A DNA stretch of 60,450 bases. It comes from a virus. Positions 53,177 to 60,421 of the stretch are shown in pieces; the first letter of the stretch is position 1, and the number at the start of each line of letters is the position of its first letter. Location: the IMG/VR virus record IMGVR_UViG_3300017735_000007, positions 1-60,450 of that record; one strand, 5' to 3'. The position numbers and the translations under genes were made by a program. Under the pieces are notes generated by a model. It searched no databases. It saw only the letters and a list, made by a program, of their open reading frames with translations, and was not told the DNA's origin.

Positions 53177-53910
53177 GATGTCATTACTTTTTCAAATCTT
53201 CTCACTATGTTGTTTATGATATTGGGTGAGATGACTTTTATATGTCTCTTAGATTCGTTTAAATCGTATTCGCAATCATAGATTGTTTTTGAAGTGTAGC
53301 CTACAGCGGATTGATTCTTTCTAAGACCGTCTGCGTTCTCATAATACTTTACGCCATCTCTATGATTGATTACTGAACTTGGTGTAAATGTTCTTGTTGA
53401 AACTTTACCTGTTATTGTTTCGCCTGAGACAAAACTTCCTGATACAGTCTCAATTGCAATTCTGTATTTTTCAGGTTCAACAGTTATAATTCTTCCTTCT
53501 GCTGATACACTTGTGACCTTTTCGCCTAGTAAAAACTTATTAGCATTATCACCTGTAAATGATTTGGCAGATACAATCTCAGTAGTTGTAGTTCCTATGG
53601 CATACTGACCTGGATATTTTTTATCAATGTATCGTTCAAATGTACCAACATCTTTATGCCAATCATAATAGTTTTCTATGTCATTGACAAGAAAAAATGT
53701 CCAATGTAGATTACCATTACCATACATCTTCGTTGCAAGTGTGTCTGGTCTTTCACCATCGGTCAATGAGTATAGTTCATACTCTACTAATGAGTTTACT
53801 GATTCTTGTTCTATCTTAGACTTTCTAAAGAAGTCTTTGATGTATACAATCTTACCATCAGAAAGTTGATATTGAATCTCTGGAAAATTACTAAAAAATT
53901 TATCTGCCAT
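53173..53910 (-). CDS. 53: Baseplate wedge protein gp53
   Basis: This 245-aa protein has a gp53/LysM-type wedge core: FFSNFPEIQYQLSDGKIVYI, KDFFRKSKI, YELYSLTDGERPDTLATKMY and GNGNLHWTFFLVNDIENYYD, diagnostic of gp53. T4 gp53 is 196 aa; the extra ~50 residues come from a beta insert (ANKFLLGEKVTSVSAEGRII, SGSFVSGETITG) of the same type as in genes 14 and 7 here. It overlaps the hub gene by 4 nt and starts directly at the end of gene 48. Confidence 0.93.
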   Translation of the reverse strand: MADKFFSNFPEIQYQLSDGKIVYIKDFFRKSKIEQESVNSLVEYELYSLTDGERPDTLATKMYGNGNLHWTFFLVNDIENYYDWHKDVGTFERYIDKKYPGQYAIGTTTTEIVSAKSFTGDNANKFLLGEKVTSVSAEGRIITVEPEKYRIAIETVSGSFVSGETITGKVSTRTFTPSSVINHRDGVKYYENADGLRKNQSAVGYTSKTIYDCEYDLNESKRHIKVISPNIINNIVRRFEKVMTS

Positions 53911-55131
53911 TTATCGAGGTCCTCCAAATGTTCCGCCGAAGTTTGGTCTACCTACTGGTGTACTGCCACCTGAACCTTGTTCTGGTTTGTCTATCGTGTC
54001 TTTGTATTCTTCGTTTGAACTTGACGATGCGTTAAATGCTGTATCGGTTGTGTATGGTCTACTACCATCATAAACAGCAGTAGGACTAATTGATTCATAA
54101 TTACCAAGAGTCATAGTCTTAATCTCTAAGAAGTTAAGTGTCAACTGTATATGAACAGGATTACCATCAGCAAATGTTGAGAACTTCTGACCACCAGTAT
54201 AGTCTACCTGTGCGTTTGTACAAACAGCAGGTAAGAAACCATCTACTTTACTTCCCATTGGACCTTCAAATGATATTTCAAATACATTCGGATAATTAAA
54301 ATAACTTGCGTTTAGGTCCGCATCTTTTACTACCTGTTTCATCTTAGGGTCAAAATCTTTACCAAACATACCTTCACCATCTTTTAATATATCAAAACTT
54401 TCTGAGTATGCATCTGGTAACATAGAACTTCTGAATGTGTAGATAATTTCGTTTACCATTGCAGCTTCGTCTGCTGATTTGGCCCAAAAGTCAAATGTAA
54501 AATCCCATGACCTAAAAGGAACACCATCTAAGAATTGTTCTTGTAATGGATTACTTGCACGACCAGCTTTTAGATTCGTTAAACCACCTTGCATGGTGTT
54601 GACTGCATTTTGTAAGAACTTTGTTCCCATTTTCTTAGCGCCTTCAGTAATACTACCATCGAATCCTTCGAAATTAGTTATCAAATCATCTATAGTTCTC
54701 TGAAATGTATTAACACCCTCGTTTCTATATGTCACGGCAGCCTGTGATATAACTGCATCTGGAACATACAATGCAATTGTTCTGTTTTTATGCACAGCAT
54801 GAGATACAAATTCTCCTCTTGCCTTTCTTGGTCTGATATCAAAGACTAAGTAATTCTCTAATCTGTCATGAAAGGGATAAACTATATTAGTTCCCCTAAC
54901 AGAAGGTGGTTTAGCAGAATGACCTCTGGCCATACCAGAAGAACTTAATTGTTTTTCTAGTGAACTTCTTCTACTGTTGATTAAATCTTCTGCAGCTCCT
55001 TTCTCAAGACCCAAAGCATCGATAGCTGTTGTGTAGTTGATAGACTGAATTTTACTCTGAATACCTTTAATGCTGTTGACTGCATTTTTTACTTTGTTGA
55101 ATTTGTTCAGGAGTTTGTCGATATATGCCAT
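53911..55131 (-). CDS. 48: Baseplate-tail tube cap protein gp48
   Basis: This 406-aa protein (T4 gp48 364 aa) matches gp48: an N-terminal helical region, YPFHDRLENYLVFDIRPRKA, TIALYVPDAVISQAAVTYRN and FTFDFWAKSADEAAMVNEII, with the tube-like C-terminal domain VFEISFEGPMGSKVDGFLP and HIQLTLNFLEIKTM. It finishes the baseplate and, with gp54, starts the tail tube. The promoter is a CATAAATA variant (55164-55171). It is divergently oriented to gene 4 across 37 nt. Confidence 0.92.
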   Translation of the reverse strand: MAYIDKLLNKFNKVKNAVNSIKGIQSKIQSINYTTAIDALGLEKGAAEDLINSRRSSLEKQLSSSGMARGHSAKPPSVRGTNIVYPFHDRLENYLVFDIRPRKARGEFVSHAVHKNRTIALYVPDAVISQAAVTYRNEGVNTFQRTIDDLITNFEGFDGSITEGAKKMGTKFLQNAVNTMQGGLTNLKAGRASNPLQEQFLDGVPFRSWDFTFDFWAKSADEAAMVNEIIYTFRSSMLPDAYSESFDILKDGEGMFGKDFDPKMKQVVKDADLNASYFNYPNVFEISFEGPMGSKVDGFLPAVCTNAQVDYTGGQKFSTFADGNPVHIQLTLNFLEIKTMTLGNYESISPTAVYDGSRPYTTDTAFNASSSSNEEYKDTIDKPEQGSGGSTPVGRPNFGGTFGGPR

Positions 55132-55138
55132 ATAAATA
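55131..55138 (+). promoter_or_regulatory. Late promoter TATAAATA for gene 4
   Basis: A perfect plus-strand box whose first base is the last base of the gene 48 start codon complement. The leader to the gene 4 ATG is ~25 nt. Confidence 0.7.
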
Positions 55139-55163
55139 CTCTTAGATTAATCTTTAATATAGT

Positions 55164-55171
55164 TATTTATG
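55164..55171 (-). promoter_or_regulatory. Late promoter variant CATAAATA for gene 48
   Basis: A minus-strand variant box whose CAT is the complement of the gene 4 start codon. The leader to the gene 48 ATG is ~27 nt. It mirrors the gene 4 promoter. Confidence 0.6.
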
Positions 55172-55609
55172 TCATACAGTGGAAGGTTCAAACCAAAGAA
55201 CTACAAAAAATATAAAGGAGACCCAACAAAAATCTTTTATCGTTCTCTTTGGGAGAGAAGATTTATGGTTTATTGCGATGGAAGTGCTTCTATATTAGAA
55301 TGGGGTAGCGAAGAAGTAATCATACCTTACAGGTCACCTCTCGATAATAGAATCCATAGATACTTTCCAGACTTCTATATTAAGTATAAGAATAAACAAG
55401 GTAAAATTATTCGTGAAATCATAGAGGTGAAACCTAAAAAATATCTTTCGCCACCTAAAGAACCCAAAAGAAAAACCAAAAGATACTTAACAGAAGTATC
55501 TAACTATGCAGTAAATCAATCAAAGTTCAAAGCTGCCGAAGAGTTTTGTGCTGAAAGAAAACTTGCATTTAGAATATTAACAGAGGACCATTTAGTACCA
55601 AAAAAATGA
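55169..55609 (+). CDS. 4: Head completion protein gp4
   Basis: This 146-aa protein is strongly conserved with T4 gp4 (150 aa): MSYSGRFKPKNYKKYKGDPT, KIFYRSLWERRFMVYCD, ILEWGSEEVIIPYRSP, HRYFPDFYIKY, and EIIEVKPKKYLSPPK. The PDFY/EVKP pattern with upstream E is that of a PD-(D/E)XK-like nuclease fold (catalytic candidates D in PDF and E-x-K in EVK). It is thought to finish filled heads. It is the first gene of the plus-strand block and overlaps the next gene by 4 nt. Confidence 0.93.
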   Translation: MSYSGRFKPKNYKKYKGDPTKIFYRSLWERRFMVYCDGSASILEWGSEEVIIPYRSPLDNRIHRYFPDFYIKYKNKQGKIIREIIEVKPKKYLSPPKEPKRKTKRYLTEVSNYAVNQSKFKAAEEFCAERKLAFRILTEDHLVPKK

Positions 55610-56202
55610 AGAAACTTTATATGTTCGACCTCGATGGCGTTCTCATCGACTCGAAGAAAAACATGAACATGTCTTGGGACATAGTTAAACTAGAACACAA
55701 AGTAGAACCCACCTTCGAAGACTACTTCAAACATGTGGGCAAACCATTCAAAACTATATTAACAGAAATAGGTATAACCGAAAATCAATGTGCAATCAAA
55801 AAGACTTATGATGAAGCATCATTAATGTCTTGTGAGTTAGTGTCTATATATCCTGGTGTAGTAGAAACACTAAACAAGTTGAAAGAAGATGGCCATAAGA
55901 TTGCCATTGCCACCTCAAAAGATATAGACCGAACAAAGGTAATGATAAAAGACTTACCTGAGTTTGATTGTGTTGTTAGTCCTAAATCTGGACTAAGAGG
56001 CAAACCTGCGCCTGACCAATTACTATTTGCAACGGCGATGTGTAATGTAGACCCACTAGATACTTATTATGTCGGTGATATGCAAACTGATAAATGGGCT
56101 GCTGAAAGAGCAGGTATAAAATTCATTCATGTGAAATATGGATATGGACAAGTGAAATGCGAAATCTCTCTAGACCGAATAGAACAGATAATCACACTGT
56201 AG
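55606..56202 (+). CDS. HAD-superfamily phosphatase
   Basis: This 198-aa haloacid dehalogenase-type hydrolase has motif I MFDLDGVLIDS (Asp8 nucleophile, Asp10), motif II IAIATSKD, motif III Lys in RGKPAPDQL, and motif IV YVGDMQTD with acidic residues. The segment between motif I and II (~residues 16-75) is a helical C1 cap as in phosphoglycolate phosphatase-like enzymes, so it is not an obvious KdsC (capless). The neighbour kdsB and the HPG-domain gene suggest a sugar-phosphate substrate. ATG overlap with gene 4 (4 nt) and a 46-nt overlap with kdsB indicate one operon. The substrate is unknown. Confidence 0.85.
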   Translation: MKKLYMFDLDGVLIDSKKNMNMSWDIVKLEHKVEPTFEDYFKHVGKPFKTILTEIGITENQCAIKKTYDEASLMSCELVSIYPGVVETLNKLKEDGHKIAIATSKDIDRTKVMIKDLPEFDCVVSPKSGLRGKPAPDQLLFATAMCNVDPLDTYYVGDMQTDKWAAERAGIKFIHVKYGYGQVKCEISLDRIEQIITL

Positions 56203-56906
56203 GGTTAATACCTGCACGATGGGAATCAACTAGATTTCCTGGTAAACCTCTAGCACTAATAAATGATGTGCCTATGATTAGACGAGTGTATGAACAAGCT
56301 GCAAAGTGCCAAGAACTTGACAGCATAGTTGTTCTTACAGACGATGAACGAATCAATGATTACTGTTCTAAGAATGAGATGCGTTGCGTGATGATAGTAG
56401 ACGATGTGCGTTCTGGTACAGACAGATGTGCGAAAGCACTAGAGCTGCTAGACGGAAATATATTCGTCAACATACAAGGCGATGAACCCCTAATCAATCC
56501 TGATGCAATAGATAAATTAATTTGTCATCATACTGGTGGCGTATCAAATGCATATGTAAATGTAAAAGATGATTACAAGTTGCACGATAGAAATGTGGTC
56601 AAGGTTACTACAGGTACTAATCTACATAATGGTGCATTGTATTATTCTAGGTTGCCTATACCATACAATCAAAAAGAGAAGTCTATATTCAAACAACAAT
56701 TAGGTTTGTATGTGTTTGATAGAGAAATGTTAGAGATGTTTCCTATGTTACCTATAGGCGAAAATGAAAAATCGGAGTCTGTTGAGATGTTTAGATATAT
56801 CGAAAACGGATTTAAAGTAAGAATGGTTCTAGTTGATGATGAAGGTCTATCAGTAGACACACCAAAAGACCTACAAAGAGTCGAGGAGTATATAAAAAAT
56901 GTTTGA
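56157..56906 (+). CDS. kdsB: 3-deoxy-manno-octulosonate cytidylyltransferase (CMP-KDO synthetase)
   Basis: This 249-aa enzyme is close to E. coli KdsB (248 aa). It would activate KDO with CTP to CMP-KDO for lipopolysaccharide inner core or capsule synthesis. Motifs: GLIPARWESTRFPGKPLA, near-identical to the KdsB nucleotide loop; RSGTDRCAKAL; VNIQGDEPLINP; QLGLYVFDREML; SVEMFRYIENG; VDTPKDLQRVEEYI. All expected active-site segments are intact. The start at 56157 is the only ATG/GTG/TTG ahead of the first motif and it overlaps the HAD gene by 46 nt. Host-derived auxiliary metabolic gene; an alternative is activation of a related ulosonic acid. Confidence 0.9.
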   Translation: MRNLSRPNRTDNHTVGLIPARWESTRFPGKPLALINDVPMIRRVYEQAAKCQELDSIVVLTDDERINDYCSKNEMRCVMIVDDVRSGTDRCAKALELLDGNIFVNIQGDEPLINPDAIDKLICHHTGGVSNAYVNVKDDYKLHDRNVVKVTTGTNLHNGALYYSRLPIPYNQKEKSIFKQQLGLYVFDREMLEMFPMLPIGENEKSESVEMFRYIENGFKVRMVLVDDEGLSVDTPKDLQRVEEYIKNV

Positions 56907-57774
56907 AGAAGAATCTAAAGAAGAGATAGAGTATAAAAAATCCACATGGTTTCACTTTCATGAAAAGACTGAGGAAGAGATATCAGAAGAAGTTGCAAAA
57001 GCAAAAGAACACTTCGACTGGATTAGTAAAAACTCGCACAAGCCCTATCTAGTTACCCTAAGAGACTGCGAGGAAAAAGAACTCATAGGTGAAAAAAGTG
57101 GAAGATATACCGATGCAATCTTGAATCAATCGGTAACAAGACTACTTAACAACATAGACGGTACACCAATAGAACAAAAAACTCTAACAAAGATTACAGG
57201 TGAAAATGAAATTGACAATCACTCATATCATACATGTAAAATAATGTATCTTGTAGACCAATATAGAACTGTTGGACTAGATTCTACTATACAAGGACTA
57301 ACAGAAGGCAAGTATATCTTTGTTCATCCAGGCATGTCTCGTATTCATGCATTATGGTATCTAAAAGCAAGAGAGGAGAAGATAGTTTTGTGGGATAATG
57401 TAGGGCATTTTGAAAACAAAGCGCCTCTCCGCTTCGAAGAATGGGTAGATATCTTCACTGTAGAAGGCAAAACTAATTTTTACAGTAATATGGATGGTAA
57501 GATAATGGAATGTCACATGCAAGAAGACAGACCAAGTATTGCAGGTTCGGTAGAATTGATTCGTACAATGTTCGATAGAAAATTACCCGTACTCATTGGC
57601 AATCCGGATGATGATGTAAAACAGTATGTACGAACAGAAGGTTCGACAGGTGTAGCGATTGAAACCAAAAATGATTATACTCTAAAGCTAGCTGACCTCA
57701 CGGAGATTTTAGGACTTTATCCTGAGTCTTGCGAAAGAATCGAAAAAGAAAACTTCAATATCTATAAAATTTAA
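56899..57774 (+). CDS. HPG-domain protein of unknown function in the KDO insert
   Basis: I do not recognise a named family. This 291-aa protein shares a domain with the N-terminal part of the glycosyltransferase at 15368-16915: LVDQYRTVGLDSTIQG (118-133), FVHPGMSRIH (His143-Pro-Gly, Arg148) and VLWDN (165-166), in the same order and spacing. Later KLPVLIGNPDDDVKQYV resembles the start of that enzyme's GT domain (KPLTIYVGYDSRH), but the protein ends soon after and lacks the Asp triad. The N-terminal ~60 residues are Glu/Lys-rich. It overlaps kdsB by 8 nt. A ParB-like or nucleotide-sugar role is a guess. Confidence 0.6.
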   Translation: MFEEESKEEIEYKKSTWFHFHEKTEEEISEEVAKAKEHFDWISKNSHKPYLVTLRDCEEKELIGEKSGRYTDAILNQSVTRLLNNIDGTPIEQKTLTKITGENEIDNHSYHTCKIMYLVDQYRTVGLDSTIQGLTEGKYIFVHPGMSRIHALWYLKAREEKIVLWDNVGHFENKAPLRFEEWVDIFTVEGKTNFYSNMDGKIMECHMQEDRPSIAGSVELIRTMFDRKLPVLIGNPDDDVKQYVRTEGSTGVAIETKNDYTLKLADLTEILGLYPESCERIEKENFNIYKI

Positions 57775-57782
57775 CATAAATA
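57775..57782 (+). promoter_or_regulatory. Late promoter variant CATAAATA for the 210-aa gene
   Basis: The box overlaps the stop region of the previous gene and is followed by ATAGGC (6 nt) and the ATG, leaving at most one nucleotide of leader. Confidence 0.5.
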
Positions 57783-57788
57783 ATAGGC

Positions 57789-58421
57789 ATGGAAAGTCTA
57801 TTAGATATTTTAAGAACTGAAAAACCTGTCGAACTAGAACAAAGGTCTTTACAAGCATTGACTTGGTTTAGACAAAGAGTTCAGACCATGAAGTTATCTG
57901 GTGAAGGTTTTTATAGACAATCAGAATTAAGAAAAGCGAAAAGATATTTAGAAGGTAGAATGTATCTTTTCTTTTATGATGCAAAGACTAAAGATAAACT
58001 TCCTTATTGGGATAGATTTCCTTTAATCTTTATATTAGAGATTACACAGGACGGATTTACAGGACTTAATTTGCATTATCTTCCGCCTAGACTTCGTGTT
58101 AGATTTTTGTATGAGTTGTACAAGTATGAGATACAAGAACCAGACGAAGAGATACTAGGTCAAGGAGACAAGTTGGATATGTACCATGCTGAACTTATGC
58201 GTTCAAAAATTAGAATGACATATGAGATGATATCAAGTATCAGAAAACTAAGATACTTTAAGGCGTGTTATAGAAAATATCTAACAACACAAATTATAAA
58301 CAGACCACTTGAGGTGACTCCTGATTATTGGGACTCAATTGCAATGTTACCACTTGCCCAATGGCAAAAGAAAGAACAAAAAGAAATATGGAAAGAAAGT
58401 CTGGAGAAAATAAATGGCTGA
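57789..58421 (+). CDS. Conserved T4-like virion assembly protein (210 aa)
   Basis: This is a 210-aa protein without a name I can assign with confidence. It has FYDAKTKDKLPYWDRFPL, FILEITQDGFTGLNLHYLPP, RLRVRFLYELY and YFKACYRKYLTTQIIN, then a helical C-terminus. The pattern is strongly conserved in marine T4-like phages near the hub genes, and a DNA-end-protector or hub-accessory role has crossed my mind, but I have no firm basis. The gene opens the hub unit with its own leaderless-type promoter and overlaps the 54-like gene by 8 nt. Confidence 0.65.
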   Translation: MESLLDILRTEKPVELEQRSLQALTWFRQRVQTMKLSGEGFYRQSELRKAKRYLEGRMYLFFYDAKTKDKLPYWDRFPLIFILEITQDGFTGLNLHYLPPRLRVRFLYELYKYEIQEPDEEILGQGDKLDMYHAELMRSKIRMTYEMISSIRKLRYFKACYRKYLTTQIINRPLEVTPDYWDSIAMLPLAQWQKKEQKEIWKESLEKING

Positions 58422-59103
58422 TAGATTAAACATAGATAAACTAAGACACAACTTTGACCAAGGTGCCAGAGCAAATAGATTTCAAGTAAATTTCTTTTGC
58501 GATACTCTATTTGGTGCAAAGTCTTTTGAGGGACTAAGATGTATCACCGCATCATTACCAGGCAGACAATTAGAAACTGCTGATTGGTCTGAATATGGAC
58601 CAACTAGAAAGTTGCCTTACAACTTAACACATGACGGAGGTGAAGTATCATTCACTTTCTTATGTGACTCAACATTTGCTGATAGATATGTAATAGAGGC
58701 ATGGCAGGCCGCAGTGTTTAGAGGAAAAGATTCCGGAACTTCAATCAATCCACAATTCTCATACTATAACGATTACATTGGTGAGATTGAAATATCACAA
58801 ATAACAAATTCAGATAAAGACTCATTGGTCTATAAACTTTACGAAGCATATCCAGTATCTTTTGCACAACAAGAATTGAATTCTGAGAGTGGAGATATAA
58901 TGAGATTTGAATGTACCTTTGCATTTAGAACATTTACAACAGATTATAAAAAACCTAACTCTGTAAGTGGCATAAATAAAGGAAGAAGATTCTTAGATGT
59001 ACTTAATGATTTAAGAAATTTAAGAAATGGCGGCAACTCTAGTAGTGATGCCGGACAAAGATTTCAAGATAGACTTGCTAGACTAGACGGTCTTTTTGGA
59101 TAG
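58414..59103 (+). CDS. Tail tube-like protein, probable gp54 (tube initiator)
   Basis: This 229-aa protein has a gp19-type fold: LRHNFDQGARANRFQVNFF (compare ARANRF in gp19), CITASLPGRQLETADWSEYG, GEVSFTFLCDSTFADRYVIE and AWQAAVFRG. It is a paralogue of the tail tube protein at 4448-4945. The extra C-terminal ~50 residues (GRRFLDVLNDLRNLRNGG) are basic and helical. In T4 the gp19-like paralogue acting at the tube-baseplate junction is gp54 (320 aa). Position near the 26-like hub gene supports this. Alternative: another tube-like junction protein. Confidence 0.72.
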   Translation: MADRLNIDKLRHNFDQGARANRFQVNFFCDTLFGAKSFEGLRCITASLPGRQLETADWSEYGPTRKLPYNLTHDGGEVSFTFLCDSTFADRYVIEAWQAAVFRGKDSGTSINPQFSYYNDYIGEIEISQITNSDKDSLVYKLYEAYPVSFAQQELNSESGDIMRFECTFAFRTFTTDYKKPNSVSGINKGRRFLDVLNDLRNLRNGGNSSSDAGQRFQDRLARLDGLFG

Positions 59104-59131
59104 TATATAATAAATTAGGAGAAACTACATT

Positions 59132-59839
59132 ATGGGTTTACCGATACAGACTGCACCCTCGTATAATTGCGAATTACCAGTCAGCAAAACAAAGGTCAAG
59201 TACAGACCTTTCCTTGTTAAAGAACAAAGTTTTCTTTTACAGGCAAAAGAAAGTGCCGAAGCTTCTGATATTTTCAGTGGCATATTAGACTTAATTAAAT
59301 CAGTGACGGACGGAAAGGTTGATGCGAACAAGATACCAATTGCTGATTTAGAATATTTGTTTTTACAGATAAGGTCTAAATCGATTGGAGAAAGTGTGAC
59401 TCTTCCTTTAATCTGTCAAGCATCTCCAGATTGTGATGGCATATCTAATCAAGAAATAAACTTGGGTGATATCAAAGTCGACACAACTGGTATGCAAGAT
59501 AATAAAGTAAAACTGAACGAGAACTTAATCGTTGAACTTCAACCACCTCTAACTAAACTAGTAATGAAGTTAGAAGGTTTAGATGAAGCAGAAACAATCT
59601 TACCAGTTTTAAGAGAGTGTATGGTTAGACTCTTCGATGATGAGAATGTATTTGAGTTATCTGAGTATAGAGATTCAGAAATTAATGAATTTATCGAAAG
59701 TTTAACAGTGACACAATTTGAAAAGATATCTGAGTATTTTGATGCAGTACCATCACTTAAACATAAAGTGGAATGGACTTGCCCAAAATGCAAAGAAGAA
59801 ACTTCAGTAGAATTACAAGGGCTTAACAATTTTTTTTAA
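59132..59839 (+). CDS. 26: Baseplate hub / tail assembly protein gp26-like with zinc-ribbon cysteines
   Basis: This 235-aa protein resembles the T4 base plate family PF12322 (gp26, 208 aa): MGLPIQTAPSYNCELPVSKT, KVKYRPFLVKEQSFLLQAKE, PIADLEYLFLQIRSKSIGES. It has two cysteine pairs, C95/C101 (CQASPDC) and C217/C220 (CPKC), which could form one zinc site. It ends with ...LQGLNNFF and its last two codons are TTT TTT, part of a slippery run of eight T just before the stop. It is followed with a TAATG overlap by a 62-aa ORF in the -1 frame. An AGGAG ribosome site precedes the start. Confidence 0.8.
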   Translation: MGLPIQTAPSYNCELPVSKTKVKYRPFLVKEQSFLLQAKESAEASDIFSGILDLIKSVTDGKVDANKIPIADLEYLFLQIRSKSIGESVTLPLICQASPDCDGISNQEINLGDIKVDTTGMQDNKVKLNENLIVELQPPLTKLVMKLEGLDEAETILPVLRECMVRLFDDENVFELSEYRDSEINEFIESLTVTQFEKISEYFDAVPSLKHKVEWTCPKCKEETSVELQGLNNFF

Positions 59840-59858
59840 TGTCCCTTTCGCATGAGAG
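59830..59858 (+). promoter_or_regulatory. Candidate programmed -1 frameshift site (T TTT TTT)
   Basis: Eight T at 59830-59837. In the gp26-like frame the heptamer reads T TTT TTT (59830-59836) with the stop TAA immediately after. A -1 slip reads TTA ATG and continues into the 62-aa ORF, giving a 298-residue fusion. A weak 5-bp hairpin (CTTTC/GAGAG, 59845-59858, one G-T pair) begins 8 nt after the slippery site. Six other TAATG junctions in this window lack such a heptamer. Confidence 0.6.
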
Positions 59859-60027
59859 TATAGTTAATTATTATACAACTAACTTTCAGATGATGCAACA
59901 CCATAAGTATTCATTGTCGGAGTTAGAAACAATGATACCATGGGAAAGGGAAATATATATCAAGATGCTGTTAAATCACCTTGAAGAAGAAAAGGAACGC
60001 CAGAAGGCGCAACAAAATAGGAGATAA
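59839..60027 (+). CDS. Small tail-assembly partner (62 aa), possible frameshift product
   Basis: This 62-aa helical protein (SLSHESIVNYYTTNFQMMQH, HKYSLSELETMIPWEREIY, IKMLLNHLEEEKERQKAQQ) lies in the -1 frame relative to the gp26-like gene. The motif IPWEREIYIKMLLNHLEEE resembles the E-prime/GT type C-terminal extensions of phage tail assembly chaperones and small proteins following gp26 in marine T4-like phages. It can start at its own ATG (TAATG overlap) or be made as a fusion through the slippery site. T4 gp51 (249 aa), the assembly catalyst, is not visible elsewhere in this window. Confidence 0.7.
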   Translation: MSLSHESIVNYYTTNFQMMQHHKYSLSELETMIPWEREIYIKMLLNHLEEEKERQKAQQNRR

Positions 60028-60029
60028 TT

Positions 60030-60401
60030 ATGGCTAAAGATAACGATAGTAATGAAGTCGAAATTGACCTGGATAAGTATATGGCCCTCATCGAAAAACT
60101 CGATGAACAAGAAGACCAAATCAAGGAGATGAAAGAGGATGCAATCGCAGCCAGAAATCAACTTGAACCAAAGAAGAGAACATTTGGAGACTTATTCTTA
60201 GATGACAATGATGTGAATGAAAAATCAATTATTGGTTTTATATCATTCTTCTTAATGGTCGTATTTGGCATTACAGATTTAGTGACTGCTCTAGTTTGGG
60301 ATATGGACCTAAAAGTATCTGAAACAATCTACACATCATTTGTAGTTGTGACATTGGGTGCATTTGGAATATCAGAAGCTGGAAAAGCGTTCGGAAAGTA
60401 A
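60030..60401 (+). CDS. Two-span membrane protein with N-terminal coiled coil
   Basis: This 123-aa protein has residues ~10-45 as an acidic coiled-coil helix (DKYMALIEKLDEQEDQIKEM), then two hydrophobic spans at ~66-90 (SIIGFISFFLMVVFGITDLV) and ~98-118 (TIYTSFVVVTLGAFGIS). Such topology fits a holin-like or inner-membrane anchor protein; the location in the hub/tape-measure region also fits a tail-associated membrane protein. No family recognised. Ribosome site AGGAG upstream; no promoter box before it. Confidence 0.65.
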   Translation: MAKDNDSNEVEIDLDKYMALIEKLDEQEDQIKEMKEDAIAARNQLEPKKRTFGDLFLDDNDVNEKSIIGFISFFLMVVFGITDLVTALVWDMDLKVSETIYTSFVVVTLGAFGISEAGKAFGK

Positions 60402-60407
60402 AGAAAG

Positions 60408-60415
60408 GATAAATA
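60408..60415 (+). promoter_or_regulatory. Late promoter variant GATAAATA before the last gene
   Basis: The box is followed by GATTAT (6 nt) and an ATG, the same near-leaderless spacing as at 57789. It overlaps an AAAGGA that could alternatively be a ribosome site for readthrough transcripts. Confidence 0.4.
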
Positions 60416-60421
60416 GATTAT

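Noticed and set aside
55606-56202. HAD gene as KdsC (KDO-8-phosphate phosphatase), which would pair neatly with kdsB
   Set aside because: KdsC enzymes lack a cap, while this protein has a helical C1-type cap between motifs I and II. I keep the broader phosphatase call.
59100-59120. Sigma70-like -10 TATAAT upstream of the gp26-like gene
   Set aside because: No -35 element is recognisable and AT-rich sequence gives such hexamers by chance; the sequence does not match the late box used elsewhere.
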